A stretch of 64,000 bases of DNA from Renibacterium sp. (GTDB lineage Bacteria > Actinomycetota > Actinomycetes > Actinomycetales > Micrococcaceae). Both the position numbers and the translations under genes were made by a program. Shown piece by piece: positions 37,026 to 44,097 of the stretch. Each line of letters starts with the position of its first letter. Position 1 is the first letter of the stretch. Location: positions 372,001-436,000 of the forward strand of contig JAFOLH010000001.1 in assembly GCA_017419405.1 (NCBI GenBank), written 5' to 3'. Under the pieces are notes generated by a model. It worked only from the letters and a program-made list of their open reading frames with translations. It did no database searches and was not told the DNA's origin.

Positions 37026-38441
37026 ATGGCCGATGTCGGGCCGGATCTGAGTGCCTCCGAATTGGCGTCGGGCTTTGCCTCCGGGGCATTCAGCCCGAGC
37101 GAAATCTGCACGGCCGTGATTGGTCGGATCGCGGAACGGGAGCCGGTGATCAACGCCTTCTACCGCTGCGATCCGGACGCTGCGCAGCAAGCCGCGGCGG
37201 CGAGCACCCGGCGTTGGGCCAGCGGCCGGCCGCTCGGCCCGCTCGACGGAGTCCCGGTGACGGTCAAGGAGAACATTGCGCGCCAGGGCATCCCGATGCC
37301 GTCCGGGACTGCGCTGCCGAACCCTCCGGTGGCGCTCGCGAACGCCCCGGTGACCGATCGGATCCTGGAAGCCGGCGGCGTGCTGCTCGGCTCGACCGTG
37401 ATGCCGGACTGGGGGATGCTTTCCTCCGGCGTCTCGAGCCGGCATGGAATCAGCCGGAGCCCCTGGAATCCGGCCTGGACTACCGGGGGATCCAGTGCGG
37501 GCGCCGGAGCGGCTGCTGCGGCAGGTTTCGGACCGCTGCACGTCGGCACCGACATCGGCGGTTCGGTCCGGCTGCCGGGCACCTGGTTGGGCCTGGCCAC
37601 GCTCAAGCCCAGTGCCGGACGGGTGCCGCTGGACGTGCCGTATGCCGGACGCGCCGCCGGCCCGATGGCCCGGACGGTGCGCGATGCCGGCTTGCTGATG
37701 TCGGTCATCGGGCAGTTCGATGCACGCGACTACTCGACCCGACCGTACCCGGCAGCAGACTGGCGCTCGCTCGGCGCCGGAGAGCCCGAGGTGGCCAGAC
37801 TGCGGGTGGCGGTGCAGTTGGATGCCGGCGCCGGAGCGCCGGTGGATGCCGAGGTCGCCGCCGCCGTGCGGGCGGTCGCCGAACGGTTCGCCGAGGCGGG
37901 GGCCGACGTCGGGCCGCTCGGGCCGTTCCTCGACCAGGCGATGCTGGACGGTTTGGACAATTTCTGGCGGATCCGCGCCTTCAAGGACTTCCGGGCCCTG
38001 GACGAAGCCGGACAAGCCTTGCTGCTGCCGTACATCGCGCGATGGTGCGCAATCGGGGCCCGGTTCGACGGCGCCGACGCGCTGGCCTGTTACGAAACCA
38101 TCGGGAGGGTGCAGCAGGCCACGGTTGCCGCGACTTGGGCGTACGACGTCGTGCTCTCCCCGGTGGCTCCGATGGCCGCCTTCGCCGCCGAGAAGCCGAT
38201 GCCGAACGACGACCCCGAAGCGACCATGGACCACATCGCATTCACCGTGCCGTACAACATGTCCGGTCAGCCCGCGGCCACGGTCAATTGCGGATTCAGC
38301 TCGGACGGCCGGCCGATCGGCGTGCAGATCGCGGGCCGGGTGGGCGACGATCTCGGGGTGCTCAAGGCTGCTGCCTGGTATGAAGCGAACCGGCCGGCGA
38401 CGGCGGTGCCGGATTGGGCGGGTCTGGCACAGTCGGTGTGA
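37026..38441 (+). CDS. amidase-signature family hydrolase
   Basis: 471 residues. The Ser-cisSer-Lys triad of the amidase-signature family can be read: Lys in VPVTVKENIA, cis-Ser in TTGGSSAGAG and the nucleophile Ser in GTDIGGSVRLPG. The family usually has GGSSGG, here GGSSAG. N-terminal helices (SASELASGFASGAFSPSEIC) match AtzF/GatA-like enzymes. It is not GatA itself, as no gatC or gatB is nearby. GGAGGAG lies 9 nt before the ATG at 37026. The substrate is unknown. Confidence 0.88.
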   Translation: MADVGPDLSASELASGFASGAFSPSEICTAVIGRIAEREPVINAFYRCDPDAAQQAAAASTRRWASGRPLGPLDGVPVTVKENIARQGIPMPSGTALPNPPVALANAPVTDRILEAGGVLLGSTVMPDWGMLSSGVSSRHGISRSPWNPAWTTGGSSAGAGAAAAAGFGPLHVGTDIGGSVRLPGTWLGLATLKPSAGRVPLDVPYAGRAAGPMARTVRDAGLLMSVIGQFDARDYSTRPYPAADWRSLGAGEPEVARLRVAVQLDAGAGAPVDAEVAAAVRAVAERFAEAGADVGPLGPFLDQAMLDGLDNFWRIRAFKDFRALDEAGQALLLPYIARWCAIGARFDGADALACYETIGRVQQATVAATWAYDVVLSPVAPMAAFAAEKPMPNDDPEATMDHIAFTVPYNMSGQPAATVNCGFSSDGRPIGVQIAGRVGDDLGVLKAAAWYEANRPATAVPDWAGLAQSV

Positions 38442-38517
38442 TGCCCGGCCCGGAGCGGTTCCGGCTGCGGGTGCGGGTCGCGGTGCTGTGATCTGCGTCA
38501 ATCTCTTGATGGATTGG

Positions 38518-38558
38518 TTGCGCGAGGACATCAATCTTGCTATATTCCAATTGGAATA
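38518..38558 (+). promoter_or_regulatory. padR-efflux promoter with a 16-bp palindromic operator
   Basis: TTGCGC (38518-38523), 17 bp, TATATT (38541-38546). The perfect palindrome TATTCCAATTGGAATA (38543-38558) overlaps the -10 and the predicted transcription start. In addition ATCAATCTTG occurs twice, at 38530-38539 and 38573-38582. This is the expected place for autorepression by the PadR protein encoded next. Confidence 0.75.
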
Positions 38559-38596
38559 ATTCAGTTGTACTAATCAATCTTGTAGAAAGGCTGCGC

Positions 38597-39226
38597 ATGG
38601 TCGAGGTCACGCCGTTGGGCGCCGCAGTCCTGGGCCTCGTCATGGAGCGCCCGATGCACCCGTATGAGATGTTCCAACTCCTTTTGGAACGGGACAAAGA
38701 CGAACTGCTCAAGATCAAACCGGGTTCGCTGTACCACGCCGTGGACCGGCTCGCTACGCAGGGCCTGATCGAAGAAGCCGGCACGGAGCGGGAGGGGAAT
38801 CGCCCGGAACGGACCAGGTACACGATCAAACCGGAAGGCTACGAGGCGTTGCACGGGCATGTCAGCCAGTTGCTCCGCGAAGTCGTCAACGAATATCCCG
38901 GATTCCGGCGTGGCATCGCCGAGGCCCATGATCTGCCAGTGGAGCAAGTGGTCGCCCTGTTGCGCGAACGCCAGACGGCATTGCGCGACAAGGTCGACGC
39001 GACCGAAGCCCATTTGGCGACATCCGGGCCGGAGCGCCGCCAATTCCTGCTGAACTACGAATACTCGCTCGCGATGCTCCAAGCCGAGTTGGCCTGGCTG
39101 GAGAACATCATTTCCGAACTGGACCAAGGCGACATCATCTGGTCGATCTTCCCGCAAATCGTCGCCGAAGCACCGCATTTGCTCACCGCGAAGACGCACA
39201 CTCTCACTTTCAAGGAAAAACCATGA
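38597..39226 (+). CDS. PadR-family transcriptional repressor
   Basis: 209 residues. The N-terminal winged helix (about 5-85) has MHPYEMFQLL, IKPGSLYHAVDRLATQGLIEEAGTEREGNRPERTRYTIKPEG, the PadR signature. The C-terminal half is a long dimerising helical domain (about 90-190). PadR regulators of this subclass sense toxic ligands and control a neighbouring pump. It is coupled to the DHA2 transporter by a 4-nt ATGA overlap. AGAAAGG precedes the ATG at 38597, and a palindromic operator sits in the promoter. Confidence 0.93.
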   Translation: MVEVTPLGAAVLGLVMERPMHPYEMFQLLLERDKDELLKIKPGSLYHAVDRLATQGLIEEAGTEREGNRPERTRYTIKPEGYEALHGHVSQLLREVVNEYPGFRRGIAEAHDLPVEQVVALLRERQTALRDKVDATEAHLATSGPERRQFLLNYEYSLAMLQAELAWLENIISELDQGDIIWSIFPQIVAEAPHLLTAKTHTLTFKEKP

Positions 39227-40704
39227 ATCAACACACCCGGGCTTGGCCGGCGCTCTGGTCGCTGGTCATCGGCTTCTTCATGATTTTGGTCGATTCGACC
39301 ATTGTCACGGTAGCCATGCCTTCGATCATGAAAAGCTTCGATGCCGACATCAACCAGGCGGTCTGGGTGACCAGCGCCTACTTGCTGGCCTACGCCGTGC
39401 CGCTGCTGATCACCGGCCGGCTGGGCGACCGCTTCGGACCCAAGAACATCTACCTCATCGGCTTGGTCATCTTCACCCTGTCATCAGCCTGGTGCGGGCT
39501 GTCGAACAGCATCGAGATGCTGATCGTGGCACGCGTGGTGCAGGGGTTGGGTGCCGCGTTGATGACCCCGCAGACCATGGCCGTGATCACCAGGGTCTTC
39601 CCGCCGGAACGCCGCGGTGCGGCCATGGGCCTCTGGGGCGCCGTGGCCGGCGTGGCCACCCTGGTGGGTCCGATCCTGGGCGGGGTCCTGGTGGATGCTG
39701 CGGGATGGGAGTGGATCTTCTACATCAACATCCCGGTCGGCGTGATCGGTTTCATCCTGGCCGCCCGTCTGGTGCCGGTGCTGCCGACCAGTGCGCACCG
39801 GTTCGACTGGCTGGGCGTCGTGCTCAGCGGTCTGGGCATGTTCTGCATCGTCTTCGGCATCCAGGAAGCCGAGACCTACAACTGGGGCACGATCAGCGGT
39901 CCGATCACGGTCTGGTCGCTGATCGGCACCGGGATCTTCCTGATGGTGGTCTTCGTGCTGTGGCAGCGGTTCAACCGGGCTGAGCCCTTGTTGCCGCTGG
40001 GGCTCTTCAAAGACCGGAACTTCTCGTTGTCGAACCTGGCGATTTCCGCGATGGGCTTCACGATCACCTCGATGATGCTGCCGTTCATGCTGTACGCGCA
40101 GAACGTGCGCAGTCTGAGCCCCACCCAGGCGGCGCTCCTGCTGGTGCCGATGGCGCTGATTTCCGGTGGTCTGGCTCCGGTGGTCGGGAAGCTCGTGAAC
40201 AAAATGGATCCCAAGTACTTCGCGATCGGCGGCTTCGCGATCCTCTCTGCGGCGCTGTTCTGGCTCGGGTCGATCCTCACCGCGGATGTGCCGATCTGGA
40301 TGCTGCTGTTCCCGATCGCCTTGTTCGGTTTCGCCAATGCTGGAATTTGGGCCCCGGTGTCGATGACCGCGACCCGGAACCTGGAACCGAGGCTCGCCGG
40401 TGCCGGCTCGGGGGTCTACAACACCACCCGCCAGGTGGGTGCAGTGCTGGGCTCGGCCGCAATCGCGGCAGTGATGCAGGCGCAGCTGAACGCCAATCTG
40501 CCGAAGCCGCCGGCCGGTGCCGCGCCGGCCGGCGAAGGCGTGCTTCCGGAGTTCCTGCACGCCGGGTTCTCCACGGCGATGGGGCAATCGTTGTTCGTGC
40601 CGGCTACCGTGATCCTGATCGGCGTGGTCGCCGCGCTGTTCTTCGCCAAGCCGAAGAAGCGCGCCGCGCAGCCGGAGGAAGTGCCGGTCTTCGCGGCGGA
40701 ATAG
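39223..40704 (+). CDS. DHA2 (EmrB/QacA-type) MFS drug exporter
   Basis: 493 residues with about 14 membrane helices. Family marks are FFMILVDSTIVTVAMPSI in helix 1 (motif D1), GRLGDRFGPKNIYLIG (motif A) and WGAVAGVATLVGPILGG (motif C of antiporters). It should export hydrophobic or cationic compounds by proton exchange across the inner membrane. The start overlaps the PadR stop, so repressor and pump are one unit and the pump is probably induced by its substrate. Ends in a short basic/acidic tail. Confidence 0.94.
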   Translation: MNQHTRAWPALWSLVIGFFMILVDSTIVTVAMPSIMKSFDADINQAVWVTSAYLLAYAVPLLITGRLGDRFGPKNIYLIGLVIFTLSSAWCGLSNSIEMLIVARVVQGLGAALMTPQTMAVITRVFPPERRGAAMGLWGAVAGVATLVGPILGGVLVDAAGWEWIFYINIPVGVIGFILAARLVPVLPTSAHRFDWLGVVLSGLGMFCIVFGIQEAETYNWGTISGPITVWSLIGTGIFLMVVFVLWQRFNRAEPLLPLGLFKDRNFSLSNLAISAMGFTITSMMLPFMLYAQNVRSLSPTQAALLLVPMALISGGLAPVVGKLVNKMDPKYFAIGGFAILSAALFWLGSILTADVPIWMLLFPIALFGFANAGIWAPVSMTATRNLEPRLAGAGSGVYNTTRQVGAVLGSAAIAAVMQAQLNANLPKPPAGAAPAGEGVLPEFLHAGFSTAMGQSLFVPATVILIGVVAALFFAKPKKRAAQPEEVPVFAAE

Positions 40705-40747
40705 CCGCAGCCGGCCACTGGCGCGCGATCCTGTCGGTGCCCGGGAC

Positions 40748-40753
40748 TATTGT
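40748..40753 (+). promoter_or_regulatory. candidate -10 box TATTGT of a leaderless gene
   Basis: TATTGT ends 7 nt before the ATG at 40761. Confidence 0.45.
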
Positions 40754-40760
40754 GCTGGGC

Positions 40761-41321
40761 ATGGGATCAACACAATATTTCGTGGCTGCCAGCATCGACG
40801 GTTTCATCGCGACCGAGGGCGACGATTTGGCCTGGCTCTTCGAGTTCAATGGAGCCACCGGCCAAGAAGCAGCATATGAGCGGTTCATCGAAGGTGTCGG
40901 CGCCCTGATCATGGGCGCCGCCACCTATCGTTTCATGCTCGGCGAGGATCTCGCCGAATGGCCGTATCGGGGTTTGCCCACCTGGGTTTTCAGCCACGGG
41001 GATTTGCCTGTGCCGTCCAGATTCGCCGGCGAGGACATCCGATTCGTGCAGGGCCCGGTCGGCCCGGTGCACCAGGAAGCGCTGGCCGCCGCGGGGGAGA
41101 AGAACCTCTGGTTGGTCGGCGGCGGGGCGCTGGCGGCACAATTCCAGGAGCTCGGATTGCTCGACGAGTTGCTGCTGACGCTGATTCCAGTAGTGCTCGG
41201 TTCCGGCAAAGCGCTGTTGCCGATGAACGGTCCGAGCGAGCCGCTGGAACTGCTCGGCCAGCAAATCCTGGGCAAGGGCATGCTGGAACTGCACTACCGG
41301 TTGCCCGGGCGGCCGGCCTAA
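40761..41321 (+). CDS. RibD C-terminal-domain/dihydrofolate-reductase-like protein
   Basis: 186 residues resembling the stand-alone RibD_C reductases. The start STQYFVAASIDGFIATEGDDLAWL matches the DHFR-like first strand and loop. IMGAATYRFML and KNLWLVGGGALAAQF (NADPH-binding turn) follow, and LTLIPVVLGSGKALLP closes the fold. It probably reduces an NADPH-dependent substrate, not riboflavin intermediates, given its separation from the rib operon. No ribosome site is seen. Its stop overlaps that of the convergent P-loop gene by 4 nt. Confidence 0.82.
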   Translation: MGSTQYFVAASIDGFIATEGDDLAWLFEFNGATGQEAAYERFIEGVGALIMGAATYRFMLGEDLAEWPYRGLPTWVFSHGDLPVPSRFAGEDIRFVQGPVGPVHQEALAAAGEKNLWLVGGGALAAQFQELGLLDELLLTLIPVVLGSGKALLPMNGPSEPLELLGQQILGKGMLELHYRLPGRPA

Positions 41322-41911
41322 ACCGCTGGCCCGGGTGCGAACGAGCGGAGCCAGCGAGCAGTCTGTGCAGGATTCTTGAACAGCAGGACCCGTGGCGCGG
41401 ATGGATCCCGGGCCGCCGCCGCGGCCAGCTCATGCATCACCGCTTGTTTGCGTTTGAAGGAGCGGAAATGCCAGGGCACAATTGAGTCCTTTGACAAAGT
41501 CCTGAGCCAGGTCTCCTGATTGCCGTTGCAAACGAGTTCTTTGTGCACGATGCGTCTGAAGGTCCGACGCAGCAAGCGAACGAGGGAGCGCGGCCGCGAG
41601 TAATCCAAGCCAATGATCAATTGGGCCCGGGCCAGTACCAGATCACGGAAGCTCCCGTAGGCGGAATCAAAGATCCAGGATTCTTCGGCGACTACTGGCT
41701 CCACCATGGTTCGAATCTCCTCGGGAGAACGCGGCGTCCATCCAGGCAACCAACCGAACTCGTCGTCGACCAGGTGTGCTTTGATCCCGGTGGCCGCACT
41801 CAGAGATTCCGCCAGCGCGGATTTTCCGGAACCGGTCACCCCATAGACCAACACCCGATGCGCGCCGCCAGCTAAGCCGGGCCCCGGAACGGGGTGGACC
41901 GGCCGGGTCAT
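41318..41911 (-). CDS. P-loop nucleotide kinase-like protein
   Basis: 197 residues. Walker A is GVTGSGKS (24-31). WIFDSAYG supplies a possible acidic partner, and an Arg-rich lid (RPRSLVRLLRRTFRRIVHKE) follows, as in adenylate-kinase-like and FlaR/topology-modulation proteins. LLFKNPAQTARWL near the C-terminus is also typical of these. The substrate is unknown; a small-molecule kinase is likeliest. The ATG overlaps the thioesterase stop by 4 nt, so the two are coupled. Confidence 0.72.
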   Translation of the reverse strand: MTRPVHPVPGPGLAGGAHRVLVYGVTGSGKSALAESLSAATGIKAHLVDDEFGWLPGWTPRSPEEIRTMVEPVVAEESWIFDSAYGSFRDLVLARAQLIIGLDYSRPRSLVRLLRRTFRRIVHKELVCNGNQETWLRTLSKDSIVPWHFRSFKRKQAVMHELAAAAARDPSAPRVLLFKNPAQTARWLRSFAPGPAV

Positions 41912-42414
41912 TCGCTGGATCGTTTGTCCGGCTGGGGGAGCTTGGTGTCCTTGATCATATTGGTCATCCGTACGGTGGACAGTCTGCGTCCTTGCTCATC
42001 GGTCATCACGATCTCGTGCGTGGTCAACGTTCGGCCGAGATGGATCGGCGTACAGGTGCCGACCACCAGGCCCTCGGTGGCTGCCCGGTGGTGGCTGGCG
42101 CCGATCTCGATGCCCAAAGCCTGCCGGGAGCCCAAACCGGCATGGATTCCAGCGGCGAAGGACCCCAGGGTCTCCGCCAGGACCACATGGGCGCCGCCGT
42201 GCAGCAGCCCGGTGACCTGGGTGTTCCCGCGCACCGGCATGGTCGCCACCACGCGGTCCCGGGTCAGTTCCAGGAAAGTGATCTCCATTTTCTCGACCAA
42301 ATCGCCGACTCCGTGGTGGCGGAGCATGTCGTGCATGGCTTCGGGCACGCCGGCTTTGAGCAGCTGCTGCCGGTAGGGGTTGGCGGTATCGGAATCGGTT
42401 TCGCGGTGCGTCAT
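41908..42414 (-). CDS. hotdog-fold thioesterase (PaaI/MenI-like)
   Basis: 168 residues. The hotdog core carries VTGLLHGGAHVVLAETLGSFAAG (H72-G-G and E81), the motif of PaaI/1,4-dihydroxy-2-naphthoyl-CoA thioesterases, followed by GTCTPIHLGRTLTTHEIVMTDEQGRRLS. The N-terminal 40 residues are an extra helical piece. It should hydrolyse an acyl-CoA; a role in menaquinone synthesis is possible but no men genes are near. First gene of a two-gene minus-strand unit. Confidence 0.85.
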   Translation of the reverse strand: MTHRETDSDTANPYRQQLLKAGVPEAMHDMLRHHGVGDLVEKMEITFLELTRDRVVATMPVRGNTQVTGLLHGGAHVVLAETLGSFAAGIHAGLGSRQALGIEIGASHHRAATEGLVVGTCTPIHLGRTLTTHEIVMTDEQGRRLSTVRMTNMIKDTKLPQPDKRSSE

Positions 42415-42526
42415 GGTTCTAGGCTGGCATGCCCGGCCGATTCGGCCAAGTGACCCGGCTCAACCGAGTACCTTCGGGCAAACCTGTTTTGCGGCAGTGC
42501 CAGCTTGCTCCCAGCCGGAGGGGGAT

Positions 42527-42598
42527 ATGATTTTCAAGGTTCGGCGGCGGTATTTGCCTGATCGAACCTTTTTACGGTCGTTGCAAGGCAAAGTTTAA
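42527..42598 (+). CDS. possible 23-residue leader peptide before pit
   Basis: ATG at 42527 has CCGGAGGGGG immediately upstream and reads a short basic peptide (MIFKVRRRYLPDRTFLRSL, then QGKV and TAA). The stop lies 9 nt before the pit GTG and overlaps its ribosome-site region (TTTAAGGAG). The spacing and strong site suggest a translated leader that could set access to the pit start. No homologue is known to me. Confidence 0.35.
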   Translation: MIFKVRRRYLPDRTFLRSLQGKV

Positions 42599-42607
42599 GG
42601 AGTCCTC

Positions 42608-43831
42608 GTGGACTTACTGGTCATCGTCGTTCTGGTGATCGCAGTCGCTCTGTTCTTCGACTTCACCAATGGATTCCACGACACGGCCAATGCCATGGCG
42701 ACGCCGATCGCCACCGGCGCGATCAAGCCGAAAGTCGCCGTCGGGCTTGCCGCGGTGCTGAATCTGGTCGGGGCATTCCTGTCCACCGAAGTCGCGAAAA
42801 CCATCTCCGGCAATCTGCTCAACGAGGGCTCCGGCGGGGTCAGCATCACCCCGGCATTCATCTTCGCGGGTCTGCTCGGCGCGGTGCTGTGGAACATGCT
42901 GACCTGGATGCTGGGGTTGCCCTCGAGTTCTTCGCACGCCTTGTTCGGCGGGCTGATCGGGGCAGCCGTGGTGGGCGCCGGATTCGGTGTGGTCAATTAC
43001 AGCGTGCTGTTCAGCAACGTGATCATCCCGGCGTTGCTGGCCCCGCTGGTCGCCGGTTTCGTCGCGTTCGTCTGCACCCTGGTGGCCTATGCGATCACGC
43101 AGCGCACCGCGGAGAGCGGTGACAATCTGCCGAACCGGCGCGGCGGCTTCCGGCACGCCCAGATTTTTTCCTCGTCCCTGGTGGCTTTGGCGCACGGGAC
43201 CAACGATGCGCAGAAAACCATGGGCGTGATCACCCTGGTGCTCATCTCGGGCGGTTACCAGGCGGCCGGCACCGGGCCGCAGTTCTGGGTGATCTCCGCC
43301 TGTGCCTTGGCGATCGCCCTCGGCACCTATTCCGGCGGTTGGCGGATCATCAAGACCCTGGGCACCGGCTTGACCGAGGTGAAACCGGCGCAGGGTTTCG
43401 CCGCCGAGACGTCGACGGCGGCAGCGATCCTGGCGTCGTCGCACTTGGGTTTCGCGTTGTCCACCACCCAGGTGGCCTCCGGCTCGGTGATCGGCTCCGG
43501 CTTGGGCCGGCCCGGCGCCGTGGTCCGCTGGCGCCTGGCCGGTCGAATGGCCTTGGGCTGGCTTTTCACCCTGCCCGCTGCCGCGATGGTCGGCGCCATC
43601 GCCGCCCTGATCGCGCAGCTGGGGTTGACCGGTCTGATCATCGACGCGGTGCTCGGCACCGCCGGAGTGCTCGCGATCTTCCTGTATTCGCGGCGCAGCA
43701 AAGGCCATGACATCGCCGGCGTGGCCGAGGTCGAGGCGGCCGCGGACATCGTCAAACGGGCCGGACGCGGCGGCCGGGCGCGCACGGAGCCGGCAGTGCC
43801 CTCCGAGGCGAAAGTGGGCGGAAGCAAATGA
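42608..43831 (+). CDS. pit: PiT-family inorganic phosphate transporter
   Basis: A 407-residue membrane protein of about ten helices. The two PiT signatures are DFTNGFHDTANAMAT (near 17-31) and AHGTNDAQKTMGVI (near 195-208). PSSSSHALFGGLIGAA and STTQVASGSVIGSG complete the two-fold pseudo-repeat. It imports metal-phosphate with protons. The C-terminus is a cytoplasmic Ala/Arg-rich tail of about 45 residues. GTG start with AAGGAG 6 nt upstream. A small membrane protein overlaps its stop by 4 nt. Confidence 0.94.
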   Translation: MDLLVIVVLVIAVALFFDFTNGFHDTANAMATPIATGAIKPKVAVGLAAVLNLVGAFLSTEVAKTISGNLLNEGSGGVSITPAFIFAGLLGAVLWNMLTWMLGLPSSSSHALFGGLIGAAVVGAGFGVVNYSVLFSNVIIPALLAPLVAGFVAFVCTLVAYAITQRTAESGDNLPNRRGGFRHAQIFSSSLVALAHGTNDAQKTMGVITLVLISGGYQAAGTGPQFWVISACALAIALGTYSGGWRIIKTLGTGLTEVKPAQGFAAETSTAAAILASSHLGFALSTTQVASGSVIGSGLGRPGAVVRWRLAGRMALGWLFTLPAAAMVGAIAALIAQLGLTGLIIDAVLGTAGVLAIFLYSRRSKGHDIAGVAEVEAAADIVKRAGRGGRARTEPAVPSEAKVGGSK

Positions 43832-44061
43832 ACATCAACTGGAACGCCTTTTTCGTCGTCGGCATCGCCACTTTGGTGGGCGCACTGGTCGTGGTGACCC
43901 TGTTCTCCTCAGCGGTGCGGCTGCACGCGGCTGCCCTGGACCGGACCGGCCGGACCCGGACCTGGACCCGGGCCACCGAATATGCCTGCTACCTGCTCTC
44001 CGCCCTGGCCGTGCTCTACGGCATCTACCTGATCATCCCGATCTTCCACGCCAAATCGTGA
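43828..44061 (+). CDS. small two-helix membrane protein coupled to pit
   Basis: 77 residues with one helix near 8-28 (FVVGIATLVGALVVVTLFS), a basic loop (DRTGRTRTWTRATEYACY) and a second helix near 50-70. The ATG overlaps the pit stop by 4 nt. Small proteins of this kind follow pit in related actinobacteria. A subunit or regulator of the transporter is inferred from position only. Confidence 0.7.
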   Translation: MNINWNAFFVVGIATLVGALVVVTLFSSAVRLHAAALDRTGRTRTWTRATEYACYLLSALAVLYGIYLIIPIFHAKS

Positions 44062-44085
44062 GGTGAAACTGTCGTGGCGGCGCAC

Positions 44086-44091
44086 TAGGCT
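44086..44091 (+). promoter_or_regulatory. -10 box TAGGCT of leaderless polA
   Basis: TAGGCT ends 6 nt before the GTG at 44098. No ribosome site is present. Confidence 0.65.
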
Positions 44092-44097
44092 AGAGCA

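Noticed and set aside
36015-38534. 839-codon antisense frame over the OYE and amidase genes
   Set aside because: It spans two unrelated real genes and an intergenic gap, and its product is low-complexity Arg/Pro/Gly.
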